A stretch of DNA of 64,000 bases from Callipepla californica brunnescens. Its lineage: Eukaryota; Chordata; Aves; Galliformes; Odontophoridae. Below the pieces are notes generated by a model. That model was given only the letters and a program-made list of their open reading frames with translations. It was not told the DNA's origin and made no database searches. Of this stretch, positions 37,401 through 49,358 are shown one piece after another (position 1 is the first letter of the stretch; the number at the start of each line of letters is the position of its first letter). A program made the position numbers and the translations under genes. Location of the stretch: positions 8,757,591-8,821,590 of the forward strand of contig JALIRH010000026.1 of the NCBI GenBank assembly GCA_023055505.1. The letters run 5' to 3'.

Positions 37401-40400
37401 CTAAATATTTAAACGCCAAGACAGACAGGACTCAAAATGAGTGGCTTTGTTCACTTTCTAAAGAATGAATAGAGTGACTTCTTGTACCTATGGGAAAGTA
37501 GTTATTCTATCTAATATCCTTTCTAGTTTTCCAGATTATTTTAAATAAATTTATTAGCCTTCTGAAGCTAGAAGTTTTATGTTACATTTGCTGTTACTCG
37601 AAGCAAATTCTAAGCATTTAAAGCAGAGAGCAAAGATGAGAAGAAATGTTTTTATGTGGAAGGTGGCAATGACAGTATAGATGTACTTTTCTCCTTTTTC
37701 CATCATTGTAGAATTTCTCTGACACACTTGTATACCTGTCTTCTTTCCCAGCTGGATCAAACTTGTGTTATTCTTATCCCTGGTCAGCGTACCGGGTTAG
37801 GTAAGGAACATATTTGGAGTGAGATTTGGAAACTGAGTAACTCTAGCTATGCTGGAACAGTGTCCAACCACATTTATGTTTCTTTATGGAGATAGACTTA
37901 TACTTAGTCCAGGTAAGAGGCAAACTTGTTTTTGTTTATATCCTAATCAGACGTGTAATACAAGTTACTGCTTGCTTTTTTATATTTAACTAAGCTTCAC
38001 ACTCACTTGCTTATGTTTTCTTGTTGTTTTGTGAAATGCTCCTTGCTATTGCCCTGTTACCGCTTGAAATTAAATAAGCCCCACTGGTCTTTTCCAAATG
38101 TTATTTGTGGCACAGTATCTGATTGCTGCATTGCACTGTATTACCTTACATGTATCATATTTAAGTTTAAATAATAGATTCCAGGAGGAAGAGAAGAACA
38201 GAGATCTCAAGTGTTATGTTTTTGTGTGCTAGATGTGGGAATGTAAACAGAGCTCTTGACTCTTGCAGCGAAAGAGAAGAAATGCTTGATGTGACCTTAT
38301 ATGAGCTATACTTTAGCAACAGCTGAAAAATTGGAAGCTTTTTTTTTTTTTTTTTAAAATTTGATACCATATTTCATGATTGCCAAGTTCTAGCCTAAAG
38401 GAAATCTTTCTGGCTGTGATATAAGCCTTTGAAAGAAAAGGAATTATAATGGAAAAGGCTGTCAGTCTTCTAACTTATAGAAGCACTAGCTATTACATTT
38501 TGTGTGCACATTCATGTGTGGGTACACAGTTTGATAACGACAGATACTGAATATCTTTTTTCCAAAAGGCTGACCTTGGTAAGTCATAGCATCAGAGTAC
38601 CAGTAAATGATATATAGTTCTAAAAGCTATAAAATGTCAGGCAACAACATGTACCTTATGACATAGTGCAGTTTAATTTTCTCGGTTGTCATCCCTTTAA
38701 CTTTTGGAGCATTCTCTGTTAGAACAGAAGTAATATTGATAAATTGGTTGAGGAGACTGGACAAGGTGAAGTGTAAAGATTTGATGCCATAAAATGTTAA
38801 TATGGGTAATTAGCTCAGTGTCTACATTTGGGTTATGCGTTTATCTTCTCAGTATTGCGACTCATTTGTGTAACAGAGTGTGGAGTTTGGGAATTTTTAT
38901 CCTTGTTTGCAGTTGGAGAATATTTAGCTATCATTGATATGTTAATTGATATGTCTACTGTGATATTTAGACACATGCCCTCATAACTTTGTGCCTTGGT
39001 ACTGCCTTCCCTTTTTCCAAATAAATGTACTTATTTGAATTCTAAGCTTTTAAGATACAGCACATTTCTTATTAAGTTAGAATAGTAAAAAGTTAGTCAG
39101 AGACTGAGATTCAGTTTGCGGTGAATGTAGGAACTGAAAGTAATGTAGCTCATTTTAGGAATGCTACAGCATGTTTGAACTCGGTTTTGAAAATGTTTGA
39201 GGTAGGCAGCTTATTCCCTGAAAGAAATAACTATTCCTGTATGCATTATATGATCATAAAATAGTAATTAATGATTTCTATTTATTGAAGAGAATCCCTT
39301 TTAAGTATTTGCTACTGGTGAGAAAAAGAGAGTTCCAATTGAGAGAAAGTGTGGATGGAAGGCTGTTCATATCTATATGAAAAATAATTTTAGGATCAAT
39401 ATCAAAATTTTAGGGTCTGATACAACCTTTGTATTAAGCTCATAACACTTTCCTAGTATAAATGGATATATTTACTGATAGGCCACATTATGAACTAGTG
39501 AATTATGATGTTTTGTTTTTACTGAAATATTTTTGAAGATGGAATATATTTGTTTTTGTGTGTGCATGGTTTTTATAACTGTACATACATACAGTGTATA
39601 TATACACATGATATGTTTAGACTAATATATAGTATTTCACACTCAAAATTGAAGACCAATTATTAAAGACTTACTCTGAGTTGCTACTTCAGAATATGTG
39701 CCCTTAGGGAATGGAGAAGGTATGTTCAGTTCTGGCTTCTTGTGCTTAGCTTGTAGAGCCTTCCTGATGCCTGTGGAGTTACATGTTCTCTATTCTGTTA
39801 AGCTGGTATCAAAAAGTGCAGACTCTGTGGGACTTAGGCTAACTCTGCTGTAGCAACATCTTGAGCATTGCTGATGAAAACTAAGAAGATTAAACTCCAT
39901 GTAATCTGGGGATCTTCATGTAAGTGAAGTCCAAATTACCATAAGCTCTTCAAAACACTGATTTGTGGATCAGTAAGAAGGGAAAAATAACTAAAACTAG
40001 CTCAAGTTGCAAATCTGTGGGTCTTTTTCTTTTACAGTAAAAACCTTTTAAAGATGCCTTGGAATAAGAAACTATTCTTGTTTTACCTTCTTAAGGAAAA
40101 GCAGCTTTGAAGCATAGTCGTATCTGTTCCTCAGTTAACACAGTTACACTGGATTTATAGGGGCTATTAAAATGCTAAGAGTCACTGACTGATTATTTTA
40201 ATGCTCTCTCGCTATTCCATTAAAGATTACTTTTGAAATTGAACTGCTCTGTCTTGGTGGCATTGCTATTTTACTAAATGTGGATATTGTGGCTCATGAT
40301 ATTTTTATGTGTTTGAAAGAAATACATGTATTTATGGTAATCAGTTGGTAAGCTCAAAATGCCACCAAGTTGCACAGGTCTTCACTTAAATTTGCAAAAT

Positions 40401-42060
40401 TGTAACAGATTTTCTTTGGCTTTTAAGATCTTATGATTACGTTAATTGCACTGACATTAAGCTTGCTTTTCTGTTAGTAGTAGTGGTCCTCTTAGTTGTA
40501 ACATGCAGCTGTACAGTGTTTCCCAGGCTTGAAGTTTACCCTGCATGAGCAGTATGATTTATGCTATTATCCTGTGGTGATGTTCTAGGAGCCTCGGCAG
40601 AGTTTTAAGTACAACCTCTGTCAGACTTTGATCATCATCAAACAGCAAATTTGAATCACCTTGTTATCTGGAAGGTAATTGAGAGTAGCTTCCACTCAGC
40701 CTTCCCAGTTGTAATTTGCTACTCCACCCACAGTTTGTATCAGGCTTTTCTGAAGAAAGCTGGCTTTTCTCTTGCCCAGGAGTGTGGCTAAATTTCAAAC
40801 CTCAAGGCAAAGGACTCCACAGCCGTGCTGTTTTGTCTGAAAGGACACATATATGTGGGATCATTCTTCAGGGCCCTTCAACACCACTAACATCCACACT
40901 AACTCTACTTGCAATCAAACCGTGCCAGGGAATCATTGAAAGAGCAATAACTGTGTTGAGCCAGGACATTTCAGATGCACTTTTATACTGACAGAACTGT
41001 GGATTTTTGCCCGATAACATTTTGTGGTACAGTTTGACTACCTACTGGACGCCCCTACTCCAGACTCAGAAGCACAGGTGTTTTATGAGCAAGCTGGAAC
41101 AGCCACTGATTAACCCCCCTTCCTGCTCCACAGCATCATAGTGAATGTTCATCCTCAATGAGTGGCTGGCTCAGCCCTGGGTTCATAACGAGCACACACC
41201 AATAAGCAAATACTGGCTCAAAACAATTTGTCTTTACTCAACTGCAGCCCAGGCAGGTCATAAGGCTGGCCACTCATGAAAGGGAAGCTACTAATTTTAG
41301 AATTTTTTTTCCTGATGTTGCTTTGAGATGAATTGCAGTGGATTACCATAGTAATAGACTACCTGAACACTGTTAATGAGGAATTTGATGAAATATCAGT
41401 TCTAAAATGAATTTTAGATGAGCTTTTTCCTGAAGCAAGTAAGAAGAGCTGTATCAGATTGTGATTTTCTGTCAGAGATAAGTTGTACTTCATTCAGGTG
41501 GTTGAGAGGTCCATGTCACGAGCACTCACTGTGTGCCAGCTCTGAGCATCCATTTCTCATTGGCAGCTGAAGTAGATTTTAAACATAGGGCTGCGAGTGG
41601 TGATGTCTTACTATGGCACTTGAAAAGGCAGTCAGTGTGTGTTGAGCAGTGTGATATCACCATGCTGTCGAATGAAATCACTGAAAGTATTTTCTTAGTT
41701 AAAATTAAGGCTTGCTGAGTTTCAGGGTTTATGGTTCATGCTTTAAGACTGCATTGCTTTCACATAGCAAGGGATGATAGTTCTCCAAGAGCACTGTTGG
41801 TTTCTCAAGTCACATGGGAAGCTGGGTGTTGTTGATGCCAGGTTCTTCGTAGAATGCACTGCAATAGACTTCCTTGTGAAGAGGTTTTAGTGGTCTTACC
41901 TTGTGAAGATGCACAATATTATAAACAGTATTTCTTTTCCTAGTCTGCAGGCATAGGGCAGGACAAAAGACTTTTTGGTTTTGTGTTGTTCACATAGTGT
42001 GCATTTTAGGCATCCTAAATTATACTGAAGTGTAGATAACAAGTTTGAAAATGGCTTTAT
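31470..42060. other. AT-rich intronic sequence, 10.6 kb
   Basis: Apart from T tracts there is one notable block at about 40700-41290 that is clearly richer in G and C and carries a 91-codon ORF (40716-40991, +) of unknown type. A 14-base palindrome GTGTATATATACAC lies near 39594. Nothing else recognised. Confidence 0.5.
31668..31693. repeat. Poly-T tract (26 T)
   Basis: Uninterrupted T run about 200 bases after the end of the 160-codon ORF. No retroposon body was recognised on either side. Confidence 0.95.
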
Positions 42061-42166
42061 ATATGTGTGTGTGTGTGTGTGTGCGTGTATATATATATAT
42101 GTATGTGTGCGTGTGTGTGTGTGTGTATATATATATATACACACACACGCACACATACATACACCC
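42061..42166. repeat. TG/TA microsatellite containing a long inverted repeat
   Basis: Alternating TG and TA runs, each with a CG interruption. The 22 bases at 42098-42119 (from TATGTATGTGTGCG onward) are the exact reverse complement of 42140-42161, separated by 20 bases that include a TA run. Purine-pyrimidine alternation throughout favours Z-DNA, and the palindrome favours a hairpin or cruciform. Confidence 0.95.
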
Positions 42167-43154
42167 TTAAGGGTGGCTTATATTGTGAAACTTCTGTTAA
42201 GAGATGCTTTTTCTTTGCATGATTTGTACCCGAGGCTTCTTTAAATAAAGGCTATGAATTAGTAATGGATTAATATCCCGCTGTCAACTTCACCTTTACC
42301 ATCTGTTTTGGATGATTATTTTAAAAGACAGAATATACAACTCATTTGTTTAAGTATATTTTAAAAAATAAAATCCTGTTACTTAATTCTTTTATCAGAG
42401 TTTGGAAAACTCTAGATTAGAAGTTTTTTCCATGGTCCGTCAGGTCAAGCTGTCTATGTACTATTTTTTGGTTAGTTTCTTGAAAAATTGTCCCTAATGT
42501 ACATTACATAGCTTGCAAAATATGTGTTAAAAAAATCTATAAAATAGTTCTGGTAGTGTTTTTTCTCCATTGGTTGGCATGGTATTAAAAATTATTTGTT
42601 ATGAGAGATCGTGCTAATCCCTTTTTGCATGTGGTTATAATGAAAACTGAGTTAACCTGAAAGATATTGGAGTTAGAAAAATGTCTTTGTTCTTCCAGAG
42701 GATGCCAGCACTTAAAATTCAGAACCAATTTTGTTGCATAAAAATTCAAATGGAACAGAAAATTCAATGTATACATTAAATGAATAATAATTGTCCTTTT
42801 CCTTCATTATGTGTGTTAATATCTTTAATTATAAGGATTTAATTTAGTACAGGAGTCTTGCATTACTGTTACAACTCTTCTGTAACTTACTATTAATTAA
42901 TATAATGTCATTGCGGAGTTTAGCGACTTTCTCAGGTTTATTCCCTGTTGAGATTTGTCCTTTCTCGTACTGCTCAAAAATAAATTAAGGGCAACATATA
43001 AGTTGTGGTTACTTTCATGCCAGCAAAATCCTTAGTCATGTTAATTGCATTCTGTCCTATCAAGATGTAAAGTAATCTCTTTTTAAAATTTTTGGTACTG
43101 TATTGTTAAACTTTTGCCTAATTCTGGCTGGTTTGGCTGATTGAATCTGTGACC

Positions 43155-43640
43155 CGTAGATCACAGAGTCACACAGGAGGCAGGGAACCTCTGTAGGTTT
43201 CTGGTCCATGTCTCAGATGAAAGCACGTCCAGTTAGGGCATGTTTACTCAGGGCTCTGTTCCATCATGTTAGGAATATCTTTAAGGATGGAGGTCCCATT
43301 GATTCTCTGGTTTCCCATTCCTGTGTTTGGTAGCCTTCGTGGCAATAAGTGAGTAAATAAATCACATTATCCCTGATTAATTTCCCATATTCTGACTTGC
43401 ATTTATTCCTTTTCATCCTTTTACTGTGCGACCCCAAAGATTGTCTGGTCTCATAATATCTGAACCCTCTCACTGTGGATGTTGCTTGATCCAGTGAGAC
43501 TCCCTTTTCTTTGGAAAACTGAGCAGCCTTCCAGCCTTCTCTCGTGATTTGTGTGCTCCAGTACATTGTTGGTCTTGTTGATCTCTGCTAGACAGTCTCC
43601 AGCATGGCAGAGTCTGTCAAGTGCTCTGATACTGAAGGAA
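43155..43640 (-). mobile_element. CR1 LINE 3' region, antisense
   Basis: On the minus strand this follows a diverged CR1 3' region. On the + strand the order is GATCACAGAGTCACACAGGA at the LINE 3' end, CTGGTCCATGTCTCAG, AATATCTTTAAGGATGGAGG, then toward 43640 the GCTAGACAGTCTCCAGCATG block that corresponds to CR1's 'gagagtccagc' segment. No reading frame survives. It ends about 0.7 kb before the CCSER exon. The left boundary is clear; the right one is approximate. Confidence 0.75.
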
Positions 43641-44313
43641 GATAGTATGTATGCAAAACAGAATTTCAGGTGTAAAAAGAAAAATACTGGTATTCCTTTA
43701 CTTCTAAATGTTTCAAAATCTTTGTTGTTTTTAGTGGATTCTCAGCTACAGCTTAATGTTTGGTTTTGTGTTCTGCTTAAATAGCTTCAGTGGTAAGTAA
43801 ACTTCTGAGAGAGTACAGATTAATTAAATTTCAAATTCCAGTTTACAGAATAATATGTTCATCTTATATCATTGGGCCAGCTTAGAAAAGAGTATTTTCT
43901 TTAGTGACTTTCCTTTTTTTACGAGTTTCTAAGTCAAAGCATATGGAAGGATGTGGTTTAGCTTTTCAAAGTGCATACAAATTATGCGATTATTCATTTT
44001 TTCATAAAGCAGAACTGAAAAATAGTCTTAACAGCCTTGCCCATAGGATATTTTGTTTCAAAATGTCTTCCTTTTGAGGAGCTTGGGATGGCATGGTCCT
44101 AATTCCTGTAGAAAGCAGTGAATTTCTAAATGCGTATTTTACTGTGAACACCATATGGCCTTATGTGTATTATAAAGGCCATTCAGGCTAGCAGGCCCCA
44201 AAAGTGAATATGTAATGTGTCTTTTAACATTACTTCTGTTAAAGCGCAACAGTTGCTGTGTTCTTTAGTTTCATTGTCATTTCAGTGTTGATCTTTCTGT
44301 TTTCTCTTTTAAG

Positions 44314-44524
44314 GAACCTCTCTTTGAAACTGTCGAAGGAGGTAGAACAAGGAGAAACCAGATACCCCCGTATTAGCCAGCTGGCTGGCAGCCCATCTGT
44401 GGAGTGGCCTTTCACTGGTCTGGAAGAAGGTGGAGGCATTGAATCTTTGCCCTTCAGACTCATGCTGCAAGATTGCACAGCTGTAAAGACATTGCTACTG
44501 AAAATGAAGAGGGTTCTTCAGGAG
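44314..44524 (+). CDS. CCSER1: Internal coding exon of a CCSER-family gene (probably CCSER1/FAM190A)
   Basis: This 211-base exon encodes about 70 residues, including PSVEWPFTGLEEGGG and, at the end, LLLKMKRVLQE. I recognise these as a conserved block of the coiled-coil serine-rich proteins CCSER1/CCSER2 (FAM190A/B), just before their C-terminal coiled-coil region. The family has been linked to microtubules and cell division, but its molecular role is poorly defined. A pyrimidine-rich tract ending in TTTTAAG precedes the exon. It starts with one base that completes a split codon and ends on a whole codon at CAGGAG, followed by donor GTAATT. The frame is open throughout. CCSER1 is preferred over CCSER2 because no other family exon is recognisable in the window, which fits CCSER1's very long introns. 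Family assignment is firm; the choice between paralogues is an inference from recalled sequence and gene size. Confidence 0.82.
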
Positions 44525-44742
44525 GTAATTGCCAACTCATTTGTTAAATTAATAGCTTTCTGCATTAATGAGCTAAGCAGCAGAAGAAGGTCAGAATAGT
44601 TTATGAACTCGATGTCTCATAATATGTTTTGAATATATGGAATTGATGCAGAAATATAAATAGCCCTGCCCCAAAGTGGCTAAAGTCAGAAAGTTTATAC
44701 AACAGCAGAGTTTAACAGATGCTGCCATGTTGGTGTGCAGAG

Positions 44743-44748
44743 AATAAA
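44743..44748 (+). promoter_or_regulatory. Possible intronic polyadenylation signal after the CCSER exon
   Basis: An AATAAA hexamer lies 219 bases downstream of the exon's donor. If the donor is skipped, the frame continues for 24 more codons to a TAG at 44597-44599, so a truncated protein could end here. GATGGTGGAT near 44774 is a possible downstream G/U-rich element. AATAAA is frequent in AT-rich DNA, so this is only a candidate. Confidence 0.25.
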
Positions 44749-44794
44749 GCTGCTCTGGAGCCTTCACCTAGAAGATGGTGGATAGACTTAGATT

Positions 44795-44826
<32 letters not shown>

Positions 44827-44833
44827 AAAAAAA
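44795..44833. repeat. A-rich tract (A17 with AAAAG units)
   Basis: A17 followed by GAAAAGAAAAG and A11. It lies about 50 bases after an AATAAA motif (44743-44748). It could cause internal priming in oligo-dT cDNA libraries. Confidence 0.9.
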
Positions 44834-45305
44834 CAGGTTTGTCTTCCTCTCTAACTTTGGGGCTTTACAGTTTTTTTTACTGCATTTGTTTATCAGCATG
44901 TAGTCATATGCAACTTATTAGAGAAGAGATGCAAAAGGAAAAACATTTTCACAGAAGAAGTACTAAAACTAAATGGTTCCTGTCTTGGGTTAGTAAATGG
45001 CAGATGAAATGAGATTTCCTAGTTCATTACATCAGTTTTAAGTGTTGACTTCTGTCCAACTACATTTTTCTGCCTCCCATCTAGACTGTTGGTACTGCTT
45101 TGAAAATGTCAATATGCAGTGCTTAGGATTTTTTGAATAAATAATTTTTGTAGTGTTTTTTTTTTTTTTTTTTACAATTTCCAACTGTGAAAATGTGACT
45201 CAGATAAGTTGATGGCAAGTTTGCATCTTGATGTCAGTGCTCTAGAGCATGCTTGTTCTTTGATATCTACAAAAATGATTATTTTTTTTTTCTGATTTAG
45301 ATATA

Positions 45306-45560
45306 TCAGTCATAGACTTGTAGAATAACTTAGATTCAGAGGATTCTACGGAGATGCAAATCCCCTGCTCAAAGCAAGGCTGCCTCAGAATAGGCTGCTC
45401 AGAGCTCTTGCCCGTTTTACTCTTCGGTATGCTAATGGGGGTACGTTAATGGGGCTTCCACAGCCTCTTGGGGCAACCATGCTAATATTTAACTACATCA
45501 TTGGAAGCTTGTTACTTTAGATACATTCAGAATTTCCACTAATGCAACCTCATCATATGA
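45306..45560 (-). mobile_element. Old CR1 LINE 3' fragment, antisense
   Basis: Matching blocks are CATAGACTTGTAGAATAACT (the LINE tip), CCCCTGCTCAAAGCAAGGCT, AGGCTGCTCAGAGCTC and TTCCACAGCCTCTTGGGGCA, in the order of a CR1 3' end read backwards. Further right the match fades, with AGAATTTCCACTAATGCAAC as a possible remnant. More diverged than the 5910-6408 copy and therefore probably older. Confidence 0.65.
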
Positions 45561-48500
45561 GGAAGTGACTTTTGCCGGTGACACTTAAATAAGGCTTTGA
45601 TAAGTTTTCCTTTTTTTTTTTTTTTTACTGCTTACTTTCTAATCATCTGTATCTAAGGTCAGCCAATGTTTCCCCTATCTGAAAAGGGTTATCAGCAGTT
45701 TAGCCATGGTAGTTGTCTATTAGTCCACCTAAATTGTGTGTTTCTACTGGGTGCTGAAACCTATGCCATTCAGTTTCCATCAATTCACAGGGAACTTGAT
45801 GCTGTTAAGCTTCCCAGTGGACCTCTGTTTTGCTGAAAACAGATCTGAAATAATTAATTCTCAATCAGTTCTTGCTCATTGTATGTAGGGATACAGAGTG
45901 GATTTAAAAGTTGCTGTCCACTGAGCAGGATTTGTAACCACATTAAAAATGCAAATAAATATTAAGGATTTTAATATTAAAGACATACCATTTTTACTTC
46001 ATCTGGTTGTATAGATAGCATTCTGTGTGACTATTTAGTTTTGCTCAAGATGATTCATTTTGACCTTTAAGGTAAGGTTGAGCATTTCATTTTTAACTTA
46101 CAAGTTCCATTACATTTGTGTGTGACTATACTGAGATTTTCCATACGACAATATGTTGTGTTTTCTAGAATTTCATATTTAAAAGCATTTATCATGTGAT
46201 TTTCACGGAAGGGTCTAAAAGTATTTAATCTAACTGTGTTATGGACACTATCTTGCATAGCTCTTACTGATTTTTATTTTTTTCTTCTTATTCATAGAAT
46301 CTCTCACTTATTCCTTTTTGTCATCTAATTTCTATCTTCCCATCTGATTACAGTACAATGCGTCTTGCCTTCCTTATGAAATCAAAAGAACGTTTGACTA
46401 ATTCTTCAGTAGGATATTGTGTTTATGCAGGGCATATATAATAAATGTATTGTAATTTACCTCCCTTTTTTTTTTTTCCCAGCACTTTTGAGGTGGTGAA
46501 TAATGATTTTTAGGTAGAATATCTTACTTGTAATACAGATTGTTCCAGTACGCAGCTGAAGCAAAATCTGATTTGGTTAGAAAGAAATGATCAGTCTGTT
46601 GATTGTCTAAAACTCATGTTGCTGCCTTGAGTAGTTATTGGTGTCTTGGTTGTTTTTCTTAATGTTTAAAAAAATAAATGATTCAATAATGAATGACTTC
46701 TGTTAAAACAGTGATAGCTATATAGTGATATAATAGCAAAATTATATGGAGAATGTTGTAAAATAGTGTCATTGCTCAGATTTCATTATCTCTGCAGAAG
46801 ACTTAGTAAATCTGTCCACTCTACAGTGGGCATCACCCATGTTATAACTGTAGGTTGAGCACAAAATATTCACCAAAAAATCTTTTTAACACAAACATTT
46901 TAGGAAATGAGTCAAAAATTGAATATGGTTCAAAAGAATATAGGTAGCCTGGTTTGAATGGTGTAAGCAACTAAAGAAATGGCTTTCAAAAGTGTTAAAA
47001 AAAAAAAAAAAAAGGTATTGGTAAATATTGGTATATTATCTTCAGAAATACAGACATTTATATATTTATGTTACTTTTAAATTATTAGTGAAAGATTCTG
47101 AGAAAATGTAATTCCATCTAATTGAAATATTTGATGGGAGAACCTGACAAATAATTCATCTGAGCATATGTGGCAAGTAGTTTCCATGGAGGAGGCATCT
47201 TCCTTTCTAACTAGATGTAATTTCTTTTTCCAAGAAGCACTTCCGCCCCACCCAATACTATAAATCAAACTCAGTGCAGTACAGGATTATGATGCAGAAA
47301 AGAGAGATATGTTCCTTTTCTTTGAGTTGTCATCTATTTTTAGTCTTAAGTGAACATAATCTCTGGCAGGTTTATGCAGGAAAGAAAATAACTAGTTTAC
47401 ACCTGTAATAGAAAAATAAATAAAATTATTTTTAAAATTAATTTTCATCCACTTTTAAAAGTATAAAAATCATACAGTCTACATGAGAAAAACTGAACAA
47501 GTTATCAGAAGAAAAGCTGCTGTTTTTCTCTTTTATTGATGATGTTATCTATGGAAGAACAAATTACAATAGTGTACACCTCTTTATTAAACAGTAATAT
47601 TTTAACAGTTAAAATATGAGCCCTGATATTCCATATAATTCTTTTAGGCCCTACACTCCACTTCTGAGAAACAGTTTAATCATGTTCTGACAAAACGTAG
47701 CACTAGTTAGAAAAAAATATAGTTATTTTGTTCTTGCAGTTGCTTGTAATTGAGGAATCAATATATAAAAGCTGCATGCAATATATGCTGTACTGTGTTG
47801 CAGATCTATAGAGCTGTGAGTGTAGTTTGTTATTAGTCGTATTTTGAGAAGGGAAGTGGAAGACATGGCAGTAACTTGTGAGATTAAGAATGTTAGTAGA
47901 TAATGTATTTAGTTAAAGACTAATGAATGATTGTTTATTTATAAGGATTAATTACAAATTCACTTTCAGTGAACAAGCCTTGTAAATGTCAACTTATAAT
48001 TCTCTCTAGCTTTGGCTACGTAAGTCTTATAAGTGATTTGAGAAGTTTACTGAATAAAATTGAAGGTAGTCTGGAGAGCCAGGACACGAGGTAATTCAGT
48101 GATGCAGGAGAAATCTGTCAAGAAAGTATTTCTGAATCCATTTAGCAGCTTTATTATGGATGTTCTATTACGGACATTGAATTTTGTAATAAACAGACTA
48201 GCAAAGGTCTGTGACCTCCAAAGTCAAGAAGGTAGTCTGAATGAGCATTGACAGAGATTAGCAACACATGCAGCTTGATTTAAAGTGATTTCAACATACA
48301 AGGCAGTATAGGCTGTCATGCAGCCCATCTGTGATATACCAATATTTTTCCGTCTTCCTTTTCTCTCTATCTCAGTTTACTGAATTATTTTTGTTTGCTT
48401 TTTTCATTTGTATTTTGTTTGCTTTTTTCATTTGTATTTTGTTTGCTTGTGTGTTTGTTTTGTCCTCAAGGTGTCTACCCTTTGCTGACCTTTTTATCAG

Positions 48501-48799
48501 TAATGACTTCCCACATTCAAAAATAAAAGCTGACAGATTTGTCCTCCCTTTAGGAATGGATTTTTTACTTTCTAACTTCAGATGGGCTTCTTTGCTCTGA
48601 ACTGGCTTCTGACTCAGGAGTCACTGCCTGCTCTCCTCCATATGCTGTGCTATGCTTTCTATGTTTTATTACATTTCAGACCATAAATGATTGCATATTA
48701 TCAGTCAGCCTCTAAAAATAAGAGTGTAGGTTCTTTGTTAGTTATTGCTATTAACACTAATAAATATATAATTATGTATCTATAATGACTTTCCCAAAC
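45561..48799. other. AT-rich intronic sequence
   Basis: Homopolymer runs near 45610, 46467 and 46997 and the 24-base tandem repeat. No gene seen. Confidence 0.5.
48393..48448. repeat. Short tandem repeat, 24-base unit, 2.3 copies
   Basis: The unit starts GTTTGCTTTTTTCATTTG and is repeated exactly at 48393-48416 and 48417-48440, followed by the first 8 bases of a third unit. The perfect identity indicates a recent duplication. Confidence 0.93.
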
Positions 48800-49358
48800 T
48801 ACTTAGGTTTCTCTAAAAGTAATGCTTCCTATTTATTTCCATGGAAACTACAAGAGATACAAGGAGAACAATAATGCTATTTGATTAACAAGTTCTCAGC
48901 TAAAAACACTTATTCTTTCAGCACAGTTGCTACTATTAGCTGTGCATTTTTGCCAGCAATGAACCTGCATGCTGTGCACATGTGCACATGCTGTGGTGAC
49001 AGCAGGAGGTGACCTGCTGTCACCACTGCTCAGATGTACCGTGGACCAACTCATTATACTGACATCCAGTGTTTGGTCTCCATAAAAGTTCAGCAAGCTT
49101 CAATGAATGTTGATGGGTGCCATGTTTTCCTGCATGGAGGAATTCAGTTCCACGCCTTTACTTCATATGTACTTCCATATCAGGCACCAGGCTGTAAGAC
49201 TGTCTCTTTGCTGCTGTCTGTCACACGGCTACAAAATATAATGGAATATTGGTGGGAAGGTTCAACTCCACTGCTGCATGGCTAACACCTGCGTCTGATG
49301 TCACAGGCCAAAATAATCAAGTAGGAGGCATTACTTTTGGAGCATCCCTCATATATAC
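48800..49358 (-). mobile_element. Galluhop-like mariner, internally deleted (copy 3)
   Basis: Imperfect inverted ends are visible: left CTCTAAAAGTAATGCTTCCT and right AGGAGGCATTACTTTTGGAG. Minus-strand reading gives the transposase N-terminal part near 49180-49100 (SDMEVHMK) and the C-terminal part near 48970-48915 (VHCWQKCTANSSNCAE). As in the other copies, the catalytic core is absent. A short GTGCACATG-type duplication near 48976-48998 lies close to the deletion join. All three copies in the window have the same orientation. Confidence 0.85.

Larger units (their letters stand above)
1..44313 (+). other. Upstream intron of the CCSER-family gene (partial)
   Basis: Everything left of the recognised exon is inferred to be one large intron, or several if small exons were missed, on the + strand. 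It is AT-rich and interrupted by CR1, mariner and LTR-like copies and many T tracts. I searched for serine-rich or coiled-coil blocks typical of the family and saw none, so the previous exon probably lies outside the window. The acceptor at its right end has a good polypyrimidine tract from about 44287 to 44310. Confidence 0.6.

Noticed and set aside
41896..42156. 86-codon minus-strand ORF rich in His-Thr repeats
   Set aside because: It is a translation of the TG/TA microsatellite.
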